64,000 bases of DNA from Citrobacter sp. On2M (GTDB taxonomy: Bacteria > Pseudomonadota > Gammaproteobacteria > Enterobacterales > Enterobacteriaceae): contig NZ_WPCV01000003.1 of NCBI RefSeq assembly GCF_018035235.1, positions 186,001 through 250,000 on the forward strand. Reading direction: 5' to 3'. Position numbers and translations under genes: made by a program. This document shows positions 47,608 through 60,371 of this stretch, in pieces. How positions within the stretch are numbered: the first letter of the stretch is position 1; each line of letters begins with the position of its first letter. The notes under the pieces were generated by a model. That model was not told the DNA's origin, searched no databases, and saw only the letters and a list, made by a program, of their open reading frames with translations.

Positions 47608-47880
47608 GTGAATAAATCTCAACTGATCGACAAAATTGCTGCAGGGGCTGATATCTCTAAAGCTGCGGCTGGACGTGCGTTAGATGCAATTATTGCTTCT
47701 GTTACCGAATCTCTGAAAGAAGGTGATGACGTAGCGCTGGTAGGTTTTGGTACTTTTGCCGTTAAAGAGCGTGCTGCCCGTACTGGTCGCAACCCGCAAA
47801 CAGGTAAAGAGATCACCATTGCCGCGGCTAAAGTACCGGGCTTCCGTGCAGGTAAAGCACTGAAAGACGCGGTAAACTAA
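47608..47880 (+). CDS. hupB: DNA-binding protein HU-beta
   Basis: A 90-aa nucleoid protein that bends DNA as a dimer with HU-alpha or itself. The start codon is GTG at 47608 with an AAGAGG-type ribosome site, as in E. coli. The beta-arm motif is [14 protein letters not shown] with the intercalating Pro63. At residue 78 there is Gly in KVPGFRAGK, where I recall Ser in E. coli. It follows lon by 208 bp with its own promoter region. Confidence 0.98.
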   Translation: MNKSQLIDKIAAGADISKAAAGRALDAIIASVTESLKEGDDVALVGFGTFAVKERAARTGRNPQTGKEITIAAAKVPGFRAGKALKDAVN

Positions 47881-47915
47881 GTGATTTCCCCTTTGGGGAT
47901 GTGACGAAGTACAAG

Positions 47916-47942
47916 GGCGCATCGACTGATGTGCCTTTTTTA
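47916..47942 (+). terminator. Intrinsic terminator of hupB
   Basis: GGCGCATC (47916-47923), loop GACT, GATGTGCC (47928-47935) with one G-T pair, then TTTTTTATTT. Confidence 0.85.
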
Positions 47943-48147
47943 TTTGTAATTCCGGTACTTTCTACGTGTTGTGGGCTGACAATTACCCCTGTTTCTTGTC
48001 ACAATAGGCCTTTGTGCGCAGCGTTCAGGAAACGCTATGCTGCGTGAAGCATATATACTCAAAATCCTTGCCGCCGTTGTTGTGTCAACGCGCAGGCGGC
48101 TTGAGAGATAACGCGTATAGTCATCTACAGCGGAGTGTGGTTACACC

Positions 48148-50022
48148 ATGATGGACAGCTTACGCACGGCTGCTAACAGTCTCGTGCTCAAGATTATTTT
48201 CGGTATCATTATCGTGTCGTTCATTTTGACCGGCGTGAGTGGTTACCTGATTGGCGGGGGCAATAACTTCGCCGCCAAAGTGAATGGCCAGGAGATCAGC
48301 CGCGGGCAGTTCGAGAATGCGTTCAACAGTGAACGTAACCGCATGCAGCAACAGCTGGGCGATCAATACTCCGAGCTGGCCGCGAACGAAGGCTACATGA
48401 AAACGCTGCGTCAGCAGGTGCTGAATCGTCTTGTTGACGAAGCGCTGCTGGATCAGTATTCCCGCGAGCTTAAGCTCAATATCAGCGACGATCAGATTAA
48501 GCAGGCTATTTTTGCCACGCCTGCTTTTCAGGTCGATGGCAAATTTGATAACAACCGCTACAACGCGATTGTTAATCAGATGGGCATGACCGCGGATCAG
48601 TACGCACAGGCATTACGTAATCAGCTTACTACCCAGCAGCTGATTAACGGCGTTGCCGGTACGGACTTTATGCTCAAAGGTGAAACGGATGAGCTGGCAG
48701 CGCTGGTTGCACAGCAGCGTATCGTGCGCGAGGCGACAATTGACGTTAACGCTCTGGCCGCGAAGCAGTCTGTTACTGAGCAGGAAATTTCCAGCTACTA
48801 CGAGCAGAATAAAAACAACTTTATGACGCCGGAACAGTTCCGTGTGAGCTACATCAAGCTGGATGCTGCAGCAATGCAGGAGACGGCCAGCGATGCTGAT
48901 ATTCAGTCTTACTATGACCAGCATCAGGACCAGTTCACGCAGCCGCAGCGTAACCGCTACAGCATCATTCAGACCAAAACGGAAGATGAAGCCAAAGCAG
49001 TACTGGACGCGCTGAACAAAGGTGGTGATTTCGCTGCGCTGGCAAAAGAAAAATCTGCTGACATCATCTCTGCGCGCAAAGGCGGGGACATGGGATGGCT
49101 GGAAGATTCCACCACCCCGGACGAGCTGAAGAATGCCGGTCTGAAAGAAAAAGGTCAGCTGTCTGGCGTGATTAAGTCTTCCGTTGGTTTCCTCGTTGCG
49201 CGTCTTGATGACGTACAGCCTGCGAAGGTTAAACCGCTGAGCGAAGCCCGTGACGACATTGCGGCGAAAGTGAAGCAGGAAAAAGCGCTGGATGCATACT
49301 ATGCGCTGCAACAGAAAGTCAGCGATGCGGCCAGCAACGATAACGAATCTCTGGCGGGTGCAGAGCAGGCAGCAGGTATGAAAGCGGTTGAAACGGGCTG
49401 GTTTAGCCGTGACAGCCTGCCGGAAGAGCTGAATTTCAAACCTGTTTCAGACATCATTTTCAATGGCGGTCTGGTTGGCGAGAACGGAACGCCTGGCAGC
49501 AACTCTGACATCATCACCGTGGATGGCGATCGCGCATTTGTCCTGCGTATTGCAGAGCACAAAGCCGAAGCCGTTAAGCCGCTGGCGGAAGTGAAAGAGC
49601 AGGTAACTGCGCTTGTTAAGCACAATAAAGCAGTGCAACAGGCGAAGCTGGATGCTGATAAACTGCTGGTGGATCTGAAGGCCGGTAAAGGCGATGAAGC
49701 CATGAAAGCGGCGGGTCTGAGCTTTGGTGAAGCGAAAACCCTGAGCCGTACTGGTCAGGATCCGCTGAGCCAGGCTGCGTTTAGTCTGCCTCTGCCGACG
49801 AAGGATAAACCGAGCTACGGCGTGGCAAACGACATGCAGGGCAACGTTGTTCTGCTGGCGCTGGACGAGGTGAAAGCCGGTTCTATGCCTGAAGCGCAGA
49901 AGAAAGCGATGGTACAGGGGATTACCCAGAACAACGCGCAGATTGTCTTCGAAGCGCTAATGAGCAACCTGCGCAAAGCGGCAAAAATTAAAATCGGTGA
50001 TGCGCTGGATCAGCAGCAATAA
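48148..50022 (+). CDS. ppiD: Periplasmic folding chaperone PpiD
   Basis: A membrane-anchored chaperone at the exit of the SecYEG translocon. It is 624 aa with a short cytosolic N-terminus, one helix at about residues 16-36 (IIFGIIIVSFILTGVSGYLI), SurA-like N-domain segments and a parvulin-type domain (about 266-355, RYSIIQTKTEDEAKAVL...KGGDFAALAKEKSAD) that has little isomerase activity in E. coli. ATG ATG at the start leaves the first residue uncertain. SecD/SecF/YajC, its functional neighbours at the translocon, are encoded 35 kb away. Confidence 0.96.
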   Translation: MMDSLRTAANSLVLKIIFGIIIVSFILTGVSGYLIGGGNNFAAKVNGQEISRGQFENAFNSERNRMQQQLGDQYSELAANEGYMKTLRQQVLNRLVDEALLDQYSRELKLNISDDQIKQAIFATPAFQVDGKFDNNRYNAIVNQMGMTADQYAQALRNQLTTQQLINGVAGTDFMLKGETDELAALVAQQRIVREATIDVNALAAKQSVTEQEISSYYEQNKNNFMTPEQFRVSYIKLDAAAMQETASDADIQSYYDQHQDQFTQPQRNRYSIIQTKTEDEAKAVLDALNKGGDFAALAKEKSADIISARKGGDMGWLEDSTTPDELKNAGLKEKGQLSGVIKSSVGFLVARLDDVQPAKVKPLSEARDDIAAKVKQEKALDAYYALQQKVSDAASNDNESLAGAEQAAGMKAVETGWFSRDSLPEELNFKPVSDIIFNGGLVGENGTPGSNSDIITVDGDRAFVLRIAEHKAEAVKPLAEVKEQVTALVKHNKAVQQAKLDADKLLVDLKAGKGDEAMKAAGLSFGEAKTLSRTGQDPLSQAAFSLPLPTKDKPSYGVANDMQGNVVLLALDEVKAGSMPEAQKKAMVQGITQNNAQIVFEALMSNLRKAAKIKIGDALDQQQ

Positions 50023-50063
50023 CCGAGGCTGCTCGCAAAAAATTGCAAAAAGTTGTATCCCCC

Positions 50064-50088
50064 AAAGGCCGCTTTCGCGGCCTTTTCC
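50064..50088 (+). terminator. Intrinsic terminator of ppiD
   Basis: AAAGGCCGC (50064-50072), loop TTTC, GCGGCCTTT (50077-50085), then TCC. The T run is short, but the stem is perfect. Confidence 0.7.
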
Positions 50089-50096
50089 AATTCTGA

Positions 50097-50543
<447 letters not shown>

Positions 50544-50574
50544 TAACTTGCACAGCGCTGAAAATTTGCCAGAC

Positions 50575-50605
50575 TAGAGAGGTCATACCAGTTATGACCT
50601 CTCTA
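50575..50605. promoter_or_regulatory. fadM: 13-bp palindrome with FadR-like site before fadM
   Basis: TAGAGAGGTCATA (50575-50587) and TATGACCTCTCTA (50593-50605) form a perfect 13-bp inverted repeat around CCAGT. There is no T run. Inside it, 50577-50593 matches the FadR operator AACTGGTCnGACCAGTT at 12 of 16 defined positions, including GGTC and ACCAGTT. FadM is a known FadR-repressed gene in E. coli. Confidence 0.55.
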
Positions 50606-50649
50606 CCCTAAAGTATGTTCTTATAAAAACAACCTAAGGTTTCTGCGCT

Positions 50650-51048
50650 ATGCAAACACAAATCAAAGTCCGTGGTTTTCATCTTGATGTCTATCAGCAC
50701 GTCAACAACGCCCGCTATCTCGAGTTTTTGGAAGAAGCCCGCTGGGATGGTCTGGAAAACAGCGACAGCTTTCAATGGATGACTGCGCACAATATCGCTT
50801 TTGTGGTCGTGAATATAAATATTAACTACCGCCGTCCAGCGGTACTCAGCGACCTGCTGACCATTACCAGCCAGGTTCAGCAATTAAATGGCAAAAGCGG
50901 GGTGTTAAACCAGACAATTACCCTGGAGCCGGAAGGGCAGGTGGTGGCAGACGCATTGATAACCTTCGTCTGTATTGATTTGAAAACGCAAAAAGCGCTG
51001 CCGCTGGAAGGGGAGTTACGCGAAAAGCTGGAGCAGATGGTGCAGTAG
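50650..51048 (+). CDS. fadM: Long-chain acyl-CoA thioesterase FadM
   Basis: A 132-aa hot-dog-fold thioesterase (formerly YbaW) that hydrolyses long-chain acyl-CoAs, notably a dienoyl intermediate of oleate oxidation. The catalytic pattern of the 4-hydroxybenzoyl-CoA thioesterase type is seen in DVYQHVNNARYLEFLEEARW (Asp near the N-terminus) followed by NININYRRPAVLSD. The start lies 45 bp after the FadR-like palindrome. A second acyl-CoA thioesterase, tesB, lies at 61.7 kb. Confidence 0.95.
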   Translation: MQTQIKVRGFHLDVYQHVNNARYLEFLEEARWDGLENSDSFQWMTAHNIAFVVVNININYRRPAVLSDLLTITSQVQQLNGKSGVLNQTITLEPEGQVVADALITFVCIDLKTQKALPLEGELREKLEQMVQ

Positions 51049-51067
51049 TGGCTGCAAGTGTCTGCAG

Positions 51068-51092
51068 GCCGGATAAGCAAAGGCTATCCGGC
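51068..51092. repeat. REP element between fadM and queC
   Basis: GCCGGATA (51068-51075) pairs with TATCCGGC (51085-51092), between convergent genes. Confidence 0.75.
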
Positions 51093-51105
51093 ATCACTCA
51101 ACACA

Positions 51106-51801
51106 TTACTTTAACCCGGTTTTCTGCTTCATTGCCGCCATCACCGCCGGTTTATCTGCAAGATAATGGTTCAGGCCGTTGGCGCGCAGATTACACGCCG
51201 CACAGTGTCCGCAACCGTCACCTTTGATGCCGTTATAGCAGGTCAGCGTTTCTTCACGTACCAGATCCAGCTTACCCCAGTAGTCAGCCAGCGCCCAGGT
51301 TTCGGCTTTATCGATCCACATCAGCGGGGTTTCAAAGCGGATATTTTTCGCCATCCCCAGGCTCACGGCATGGTTCAGCGCTTTGACGAACTCATCGCGA
51401 CAGTCCGGGTATCCAGAGAAATCCGTTTCACACACGCCGGTAATGACCGCCTCTGCCTGTACCTGATATGCGTAAATTGCTGCCAGCGTTAAAAACAGAA
51501 TATTGCGTCCTGGCACAAAGGTGTTGGGAATGCCGTTCGCATCCGGTTCGTAATCAGGTACCGGAATATTATCGCGGGTCAGGCTGCTGACGGCCAGTTC
51601 GCTGAGCAGCGTGACATCAAGTACCTTGTGCGCGCGTGCGCCGAGTTTTAAGGCCAGGTCACGTGCGACATCGATCTCAGCGCGATGGCGCTGACCATAA
51701 TCGAAGGTTACGCAATGTACTTCATCATATTGATGTAGCGCTTGCGCCAGACAGGTTGTGGAGTCCTGGCCCCCACTGAATACAACAACGGCACGTTTCA
51801 T
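51106..51801 (-). CDS. queC: 7-cyano-7-deazaguanine synthase QueC
   Basis: It converts 7-carboxy-7-deazaguanine to preQ0 with ATP and ammonia, upstream of Tgt and QueA in queuosine synthesis. The protein is 231 aa. The PP-loop SGGQDSTTC is at residues 9-17; the zinc site is in [17 protein letters not shown] (four Cys). The start MKRAVVVF at 51801 was chosen over an in-frame ATG five codons upstream. In E. coli it has been linked to sgrR-like YbaE only by position. Confidence 0.97.
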   Translation of the reverse strand: MKRAVVVFSGGQDSTTCLAQALHQYDEVHCVTFDYGQRHRAEIDVARDLALKLGARAHKVLDVTLLSELAVSSLTRDNIPVPDYEPDANGIPNTFVPGRNILFLTLAAIYAYQVQAEAVITGVCETDFSGYPDCRDEFVKALNHAVSLGMAKNIRFETPLMWIDKAETWALADYWGKLDLVREETLTCYNGIKGDGCGHCAACNLRANGLNHYLADKPAVMAAMKQKTGLK

Positions 51802-51865
51802 GGCTTTTCCTGACAAATAACAAAACCCTTATGGTAGCGCCTGGGCGTGTCGCCGACCAGCTTCT

Positions 51866-53566
51866 TCATGCCAACGGGGGCGGTAGCCAGGCTTCGGTGA
51901 ACTCAAACCAGCCGCGAGGATTCAGGCGTACGCCGTTCACGCCCGGTGGCGCGCTGATACGATAGTGATAATTGAACAGCGGCGTCAGGGTTGCGTCATG
52001 CATCAGCGTGGCGAAAACTTGTTGTAAGGCCGCATGACGATCGTCTTCATCGGCCTGGATTTGCAGGGCATCCAGGGTAGTTTGCAGATGAGTAAATGCT
52101 GGTGCGCTCAATACGTGTGACCAGAGTTGATCGCAGCGCAGCCACTGCTCGAGCGTATATTCAGGTGCTTCGCCAATTAATCTGTCGCCCATCATCAGGT
52201 CGGCCAGAGCTAAAGGATGCTCGCCATCCCAGTTTTTAGCATTATGAAAAATAAGGGTTAATTCACAGCCGAGCTGTGCCAGCGCCAGTCGAAGCTGTTC
52301 AGCCATGGCGTGCAGTTCTACCGGCAGGTGATAAGCCAGCGTCAGTTTTTCCGGTAGCGCTACCTCGTCCAGCTCATCCCATTGTGGGATAGTCCATCCT
52401 GGCAACAGCGCATTGCTTGGCGTGATCAGATTTTCATCCACCTCAAGCGTTTGTAGCAGGGAAGAACGATGGATAATATTGACCAGCCGACGGGCCTGCT
52501 GCGTATTCAGGCGTGCGCTTTTTCTGAGCGTGAGATAACAAAAACCGAGGCTGATTCCGCTGCTCACCTGGCTTAGCATTGGCAGCTCTTCGGGTTTACC
52601 AATTGCAATTTGCACAGGATGGCGACAGCTGGTGCCCAAATCCTGAGAGAACAGCTGCGGGGTTATCCAGTATTCAATGGCTTTTAGTAGCGGATGTCTC
52701 AAATGGTAGTGATCGTGACTCTCGATACGCACCAGCTCAGGAGTAAATAGTGTCAACCTAAACGGGCCAGTACCCACAACCGGGTATGCAGGATGCGCAA
52801 GGTGACTGCTGTAGCTTGCCAGACGATGCGCCAGCCAGTAATCGGGGCGATGCAAAATAAAGGTCAGGCACTGGGGATGCGTCACCTCAATACGCTTTAC
52901 GCTGATAAACAGCTTATTCAATGCCGGTAGCGCTAACAGCTTCAGCAATTGTTGATGTAGCTGCGTGCTGCTGACCGCATCGCCGTTATGCCAGTACAAG
53001 GTGGACCGAATATAGAAATCCCAGCGCAGACCGTCGGCGGAGATATTCCAGTGGTGGGCCAAATCACCGCAGGGGCGTTGCGTATTACTGTCAAACCGGG
53101 TCAGGCCAGAGAAAATTTGTCCGGCGAGGTGTTGCTCCGCGCGGCCGGGGAGAAATCCAGGGTGCAAAGGGTCAAGCTGGCGGTAATAGGGAATACGCAG
53201 GGTTGGCGTGTCGTTTTGCCACTGACCGCCCATAAACGGCTGTAGCAACGTTCTTAATTCTCCCGGTGCCAGTTGAGCCAGCTCCAGCACGCTAAGCTGT
53301 TCTCCCTTTTGTAGCGCCTGTTCCATCATGGTGTTGCGCAGGGAATCTGGCGTCACCAAAAAGCGTAACTGCCCGCGTTTCCCGCGCCCCGACTGGGCGT
53401 GCCACTCCAGCCAGCCAGCATCCTGAGCTTGCTTTAGCAGGGTGCGTACGTGGCGCTCGCTGCAAAAACAACGTTCGGCCAGTTCCCCTACGGTCACCGA
53501 CTGCGGTTCGCCGTGCGACGGTTGCCACAGGCGTTGGTACTGGTTCAGGCGATTAAGCAGACGCAT
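51866..53566 (-). CDS. ybaE: SgrR-family putative regulator/solute-binding protein YbaE
   Basis: A 566-aa protein with the SgrR layout: an N-terminal winged helix-turn-helix (about 1-75, VGELAERCFCSERHVRTLLKQ) and a C-terminal oligopeptide-binding-like (SBP_bac_5) domain from about residue 160 (QIFSGLTRFDSNTQRP...HWHNGDAV-like). SgrR itself responds to phosphosugar stress; the ligand and targets of YbaE are unknown. There is no signal peptide, so it is cytosolic. It is divergent from cof, 145 bp apart. Confidence 0.92.
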   Translation of the reverse strand: MRLLNRLNQYQRLWQPSHGEPQSVTVGELAERCFCSERHVRTLLKQAQDAGWLEWHAQSGRGKRGQLRFLVTPDSLRNTMMEQALQKGEQLSVLELAQLAPGELRTLLQPFMGGQWQNDTPTLRIPYYRQLDPLHPGFLPGRAEQHLAGQIFSGLTRFDSNTQRPCGDLAHHWNISADGLRWDFYIRSTLYWHNGDAVSSTQLHQQLLKLLALPALNKLFISVKRIEVTHPQCLTFILHRPDYWLAHRLASYSSHLAHPAYPVVGTGPFRLTLFTPELVRIESHDHYHLRHPLLKAIEYWITPQLFSQDLGTSCRHPVQIAIGKPEELPMLSQVSSGISLGFCYLTLRKSARLNTQQARRLVNIIHRSSLLQTLEVDENLITPSNALLPGWTIPQWDELDEVALPEKLTLAYHLPVELHAMAEQLRLALAQLGCELTLIFHNAKNWDGEHPLALADLMMGDRLIGEAPEYTLEQWLRCDQLWSHVLSAPAFTHLQTTLDALQIQADEDDRHAALQQVFATLMHDATLTPLFNYHYRISAPPGVNGVRLNPRGWFEFTEAWLPPPLA

Positions 53567-53711
53567 TGATACTTGATCCTTCAGGATGGCCCGTTAACGG
53601 TTTTTGCGCAGATAAACCCGGAACAATTCATTTTATCTATTCACTATTACTTCCGTATATCTCAGGTGATACTGAATCACAAGTTAACCGCGTCACAGTG
53701 TGGAGAAAGAA

Positions 53712-54530
53712 ATGGCTCGTCTGGCTGCATTTGATATGGATGGCACCCTTTTGATGCCGAATCACCATTTAGGTGACGAAACGCTTTCAACGCTGGCGCG
53801 CCTGCGTGAACGCGATATCACCCTGACATTTGCCACCGGCCGCCATGTGCTGGAAATGCGCCATATTTTGGGTTCGATCTCACTGGACGCCTTTTTGATC
53901 ACCGGTAACGGCACGCGCATTCACTCCCAGGAGGGCGATGTGTTGCACCGACAGGATCTGGATCCGAATGTTGCGGATATCGTGTTACATCAGAAATGGG
54001 ATACCACCGCCAGCATGCATGTCTTTAATGACAACGGTTGGTTCACCGGACAAGAGATCCCCTCGCTATTACAGGCGCATGTATATAGCGGATTTCGCTA
54101 CCAGATCGTCGATGTGAAACGTATTCCGGCTCATCAGGTAACGAAGGTCTGTTTCTGTGGCGATCATGAGTCTCTGATCCAATTGCGCATTCAACTGAAT
54201 GAAGCGCTGGGAGAACAGGCGCATCTCTGTTTCTCCGCGTTTGATTGCCTCGAGGTGCTGCCGCTGGGCTGTAACAAAGGATCCGCGCTGGCGGTGTTGA
54301 GTGACCACTTAGGGTATTCAATGGCCGAGTGTATGGCATTTGGCGATGCTATGAACGATCGCGAAATGTTAGGCAGCGTTGGGCGTGGTCTTATTATGGG
54401 TAACGCAATGCCGCAACTGATGGCTGAACTGCCTCATTTATCGGTGATTGGGCATTGCCGTAATCAGGCGGTGTCACACTTTTTGACGCATTGGCTGGAC
54501 AATCCGCATCTACCTTATTCCCCCGAATGA
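53712..54530 (+). CDS. cof: HAD-family phosphatase Cof (HMP-PP phosphatase)
   Basis: A Cof-type HAD hydrolase that removes phosphate from the thiamine intermediate HMP-PP and other sugar or cofactor phosphates in E. coli. It is 272 aa. Nucleophile and acid are D8 and D10 in [10 protein letters not shown]; motif II is FATGRH, and motif IV is [13 protein letters not shown]. The ribosome site is TGGAGAAAG; the ATG at 53712 was preferred to a GTG four codons upstream. A strong terminator follows. Confidence 0.96.
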   Translation: MARLAAFDMDGTLLMPNHHLGDETLSTLARLRERDITLTFATGRHVLEMRHILGSISLDAFLITGNGTRIHSQEGDVLHRQDLDPNVADIVLHQKWDTTASMHVFNDNGWFTGQEIPSLLQAHVYSGFRYQIVDVKRIPAHQVTKVCFCGDHESLIQLRIQLNEALGEQAHLCFSAFDCLEVLPLGCNKGSALAVLSDHLGYSMAECMAFGDAMNDREMLGSVGRGLIMGNAMPQLMAELPHLSVIGHCRNQAVSHFLTHWLDNPHLPYSPE

Positions 54531-54545
54531 GAGATCCCTTCCAGC

Positions 54546-54575
54546 AAGCCAGACTTCGCGTCTGGCTTTTTTTTG
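54546..54575 (+). terminator. Intrinsic terminator of cof
   Basis: AAGCCAGAC (54546-54554), loop TTCGC, GTCTGGCTT (54560-54568), then six more T. It may also help end the convergent cdsH transcript. Confidence 0.9.
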
Positions 54576-54580
54576 TCTGC

Positions 54581-55633
54581 TCAGTGTGTATTCAGCAACT
54601 GGGCAAGTTCTGCTTTCCACGGCGTTAAATCACCAATGTGCGCGTCGACCCACTGCGGGTTGTAGTAGGTTTCCAGATAACGTTCGCCGCTGTCACACAG
54701 CAGCGTCACCAGTGAACCCGTTTCTCCGGCGTTGCGCATGCGCGCGGCAAGTTGCAGCGTTCCCCACATGTTGGTGCCGGTTGAGGCGCCGACTTTACGA
54801 CCCAGCTGCGTTTCCAGCCAGTGCGCGGTCGCCACGCTTGCGGCATCCGGTACGCGCAGCATTTCATCAACTACGTCAGGAATAAAGGACGGTTCGACAC
54901 GCGGGCGACCGATGCCTTCGATTTTGCTTCCGACCGGGCTGCGCAATGTCGCATCGCGCTCCTGCCAGAAGGGCAGAAAAACCGAGTTCTCCGGGTCTAC
55001 TACCATCAGACGAGTGTCGTAGCCCTGACAGCGAATATAACGGCCAATGGTTGCTGAAGTGCCGCCGGTTCCGGCGCTCATTACGATATGACGGGGGACG
55101 GGGTTGGGCTCGCACTGCATCTGACGGAAAATGCTGTCGGCAATATTGTTATTGCCGCGCCAGTCGGTGGCGCGCTCAGCATAAGTGAACTGGTCCATGT
55201 AATGACCGTTCAGCTCACGCGCCAGCTGTTCAGAGGCTGCATAGATTTCGCAGGCGCTTTCCACGAAATGACAGCGACCGCCGTAAAATTCAATCTGTTC
55301 AATTTTACGTTTCGCGGTGCAGGAAGGCATGACGGCAATAAACGGCAGTCCTAACAGTCGGGCGAAATAAGCCTCAGAGACCGCCGTTGAACCGGACGAT
55401 GATTCAATAATGGTGGTGCCTTCTTTGATCCAGCCATTGCACAGTCCGTACAAAAACAGTGAACGCGCCAGACGATGCTTCAGGCTCCCGGTAGGATGCG
55501 TGCTCTCATCTTTCAAATAGAGCTGAATACCCGGAAACGCCGGTAGCGACAGACGAATGAGATGCGTATCCGCAGAACGCTGATAATCCGCGTTGATTTC
55601 ATTGATGGCGTTTTTAACCCAGGAGCTATTCAT
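54581..55633 (-). CDS. cdsH: PLP-dependent cysteine desulfhydrase CdsH
   Basis: A fold-type II PLP enzyme of the cysteine synthase/cystathionine beta-synthase family, 350 aa. The Schiff-base lysine is Lys52 in [12 protein letters not shown], the substrate loop is [15 protein letters not shown], and the phosphate-binding loop is [12 protein letters not shown]. From recalled literature, the Salmonella homologue STM0458 degrades cysteine to pyruvate, ammonia and sulfide. Here it is divergent from decR, whose E. coli product senses cysteine, which supports this role. The start [11 protein letters not shown] at 55633 is preferred; an ATG eight codons upstream is possible. E. coli K-12 lacks it here. 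Confidence 0.85.
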   Translation of the reverse strand: MNSSWVKNAINEINADYQRSADTHLIRLSLPAFPGIQLYLKDESTHPTGSLKHRLARSLFLYGLCNGWIKEGTTIIESSSGSTAVSEAYFARLLGLPFIAVMPSCTAKRKIEQIEFYGGRCHFVESACEIYAASEQLARELNGHYMDQFTYAERATDWRGNNNIADSIFRQMQCEPNPVPRHIVMSAGTGGTSATIGRYIRCQGYDTRLMVVDPENSVFLPFWQERDATLRSPVGSKIEGIGRPRVEPSFIPDVVDEMLRVPDAASVATAHWLETQLGRKVGASTGTNMWGTLQLAARMRNAGETGSLVTLLCDSGERYLETYYNPQWVDAHIGDLTPWKAELAQLLNTH

Positions 55634-55752
55634 AATTAATGGATATCCATTTGTCATTTTGTGCCCAGAATAGCGAAAAGCACGGAAAAAATTGTTGCCA
55701 TTTAGCCTTTAAAATAGAATGTAAGGAGAAAATTCTTCTCTGTGGAGTGGAT

Positions 55753-56211
55753 ATGTTAGACAAAATTGACCGTAAGCTGCTTGGCTTACTGCAACAGGAC
55801 TGCACCCTTTCTTTGCAGGCGTTAGCAGATGCCGTTAATCTGACTACCACCCCCTGCTGGAAACGCCTCAAACGGCTCGAGGATGACGGTGTTCTGCTGG
55901 GTAGAGTCGCTTTGCTGGACCCCGAAAAACTGGGGCTGGGCTTAACCGCGTTTGTGCTGATCAAAACTCAGCACCACAGCAGCGAATGGTATTGCCGCTT
56001 TGTTACCGAAGTCACCGGTATGCCGGAAGTACTGGGGTTCTGGCGTATGGCAGGGGAGTATGACTACCTGATGCGAGTGCAGGTTGCTGATATGAAAAGC
56101 TACGATGAATTTTATAAACGCCTGGTGAACAGCGTACCGGGCTTGTCTGACGTCACCTCCAGCTTTGCGATGGAACAGATTAAATACACAACAGCTCTCC
56201 CTATTGAATAA
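55753..56211 (+). CDS. decR: Lrp/AsnC-family cysteine-responsive regulator DecR
   Basis: A 152-aa feast/famine regulator (YbaO) with an N-terminal helix-turn-helix ([15 protein letters not shown], then [18 protein letters not shown]) and a C-terminal RAM ligand-binding domain ([17 protein letters not shown]...[14 protein letters not shown]). In E. coli it activates cysteine detoxification genes; beside cdsH, it most likely controls that gene through the 119-bp shared upstream region. The start at 55753 follows GGAG; an upstream extension was rejected. mdlA begins 44 bp after its stop. Confidence 0.95.
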   Translation: MLDKIDRKLLGLLQQDCTLSLQALADAVNLTTTPCWKRLKRLEDDGVLLGRVALLDPEKLGLGLTAFVLIKTQHHSSEWYCRFVTEVTGMPEVLGFWRMAGEYDYLMRVQVADMKSYDEFYKRLVNSVPGLSDVTSSFAMEQIKYTTALPIE

Positions 56212-56255
56212 TTCTCCCGGCGCTTATTGCCGAAAATTTTGTCAGGACATTACAC

Positions 56256-59799
<3,544 letters not shown>

Positions 59800-59844
59800 T
59801 AGCGTAGCTCTGATACGACAATCAACAATCTGGTGCAAAAATGT

Positions 59845-59876
59845 AACGCACTATGCACCGCCATAGTGCGTTTTTT
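59845..59876 (+). terminator. mdlB terminator overlapping an NtrC-type site
   Basis: AACGCACTATG (59845-59855) pairs with CATAGTGCGTT (59862-59872) around CACCGC, followed by a T run. The right part contains GCACCGCCATAGTGC (59855-59869), which fits the NtrC half-site layout GCAC-N7-GTGC. Confidence 0.8.
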
Positions 59877-59932
59877 CTTTTTCTCCCTCGACAGTACCCT
59901 GTAAGCCTGAACTATTCCGCATTTTTCATTCC

Positions 59933-59948
59933 TGGCACATCCCTTGCA
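59933..59948 (+). promoter_or_regulatory. glnK: Sigma-54 promoter of glnK-amtB
   Basis: TGGCAC at 59933-59938 and TTGCA at 59944-59948 with five bases between are the -24/-12 elements of a sigma-54 promoter. The NtrC-type site at 59855-59869 lies about 70 bp upstream. Confidence 0.9.
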
Positions 59949-60001
59949 ACATTCAACAGGTGTATCTGCAGCCACTACTGAATTCTGACTGGAGGGGATC
60001 T

Positions 60002-60340
60002 ATGAAGCTGGTTACCGTGGTAATCAAACCGTTCAAACTCGAAGACGTCCGTGAAGCATTGTCGTCTATTGGTATTCAGGGGCTAACCGTCACCGAAGTG
60101 AAGGGGTTTGGCCGACAGAAAGGTCATGCTGAGTTGTACCGTGGGGCAGAATATAGCGTCAACTTTCTGCCAAAGGTGAAGATTGATGTGGCGATTGCCG
60201 ACGACCAACTGGATGGCGTGATTGATGTCATCAGTAAGGCGGCCTACACCGGAAAAATTGGCGACGGCAAAATCTTCGTCGCCGAGCTGCAACGTGTGAT
60301 TCGTATTCGTACCGGCGAAGCCGACGAAGCCGCACTGTAA
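60002..60340 (+). CDS. glnK: PII nitrogen signal protein GlnK
   Basis: A trimeric PII protein that senses 2-oxoglutarate and ATP/ADP and plugs AmtB when nitrogen is ample. It is 112 aa. The uridylylation target Tyr51 is in the T-loop (YRGAEYSVNFLPK), and the ATP-binding GKIGDGKIFV is intact. A GGAGGGG ribosome site precedes the ATG at 60002; a 14-codon in-frame extension crosses the leader and was rejected. It is first in glnK-amtB under sigma-54/NtrC. Confidence 0.98.
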   Translation: MKLVTVVIKPFKLEDVREALSSIGIQGLTVTEVKGFGRQKGHAELYRGAEYSVNFLPKVKIDVAIADDQLDGVIDVISKAAYTGKIGDGKIFVAELQRVIRIRTGEADEAAL

Positions 60341-60371
60341 TTTCTGGCACACAGTGATAGGAAACCAAAAA

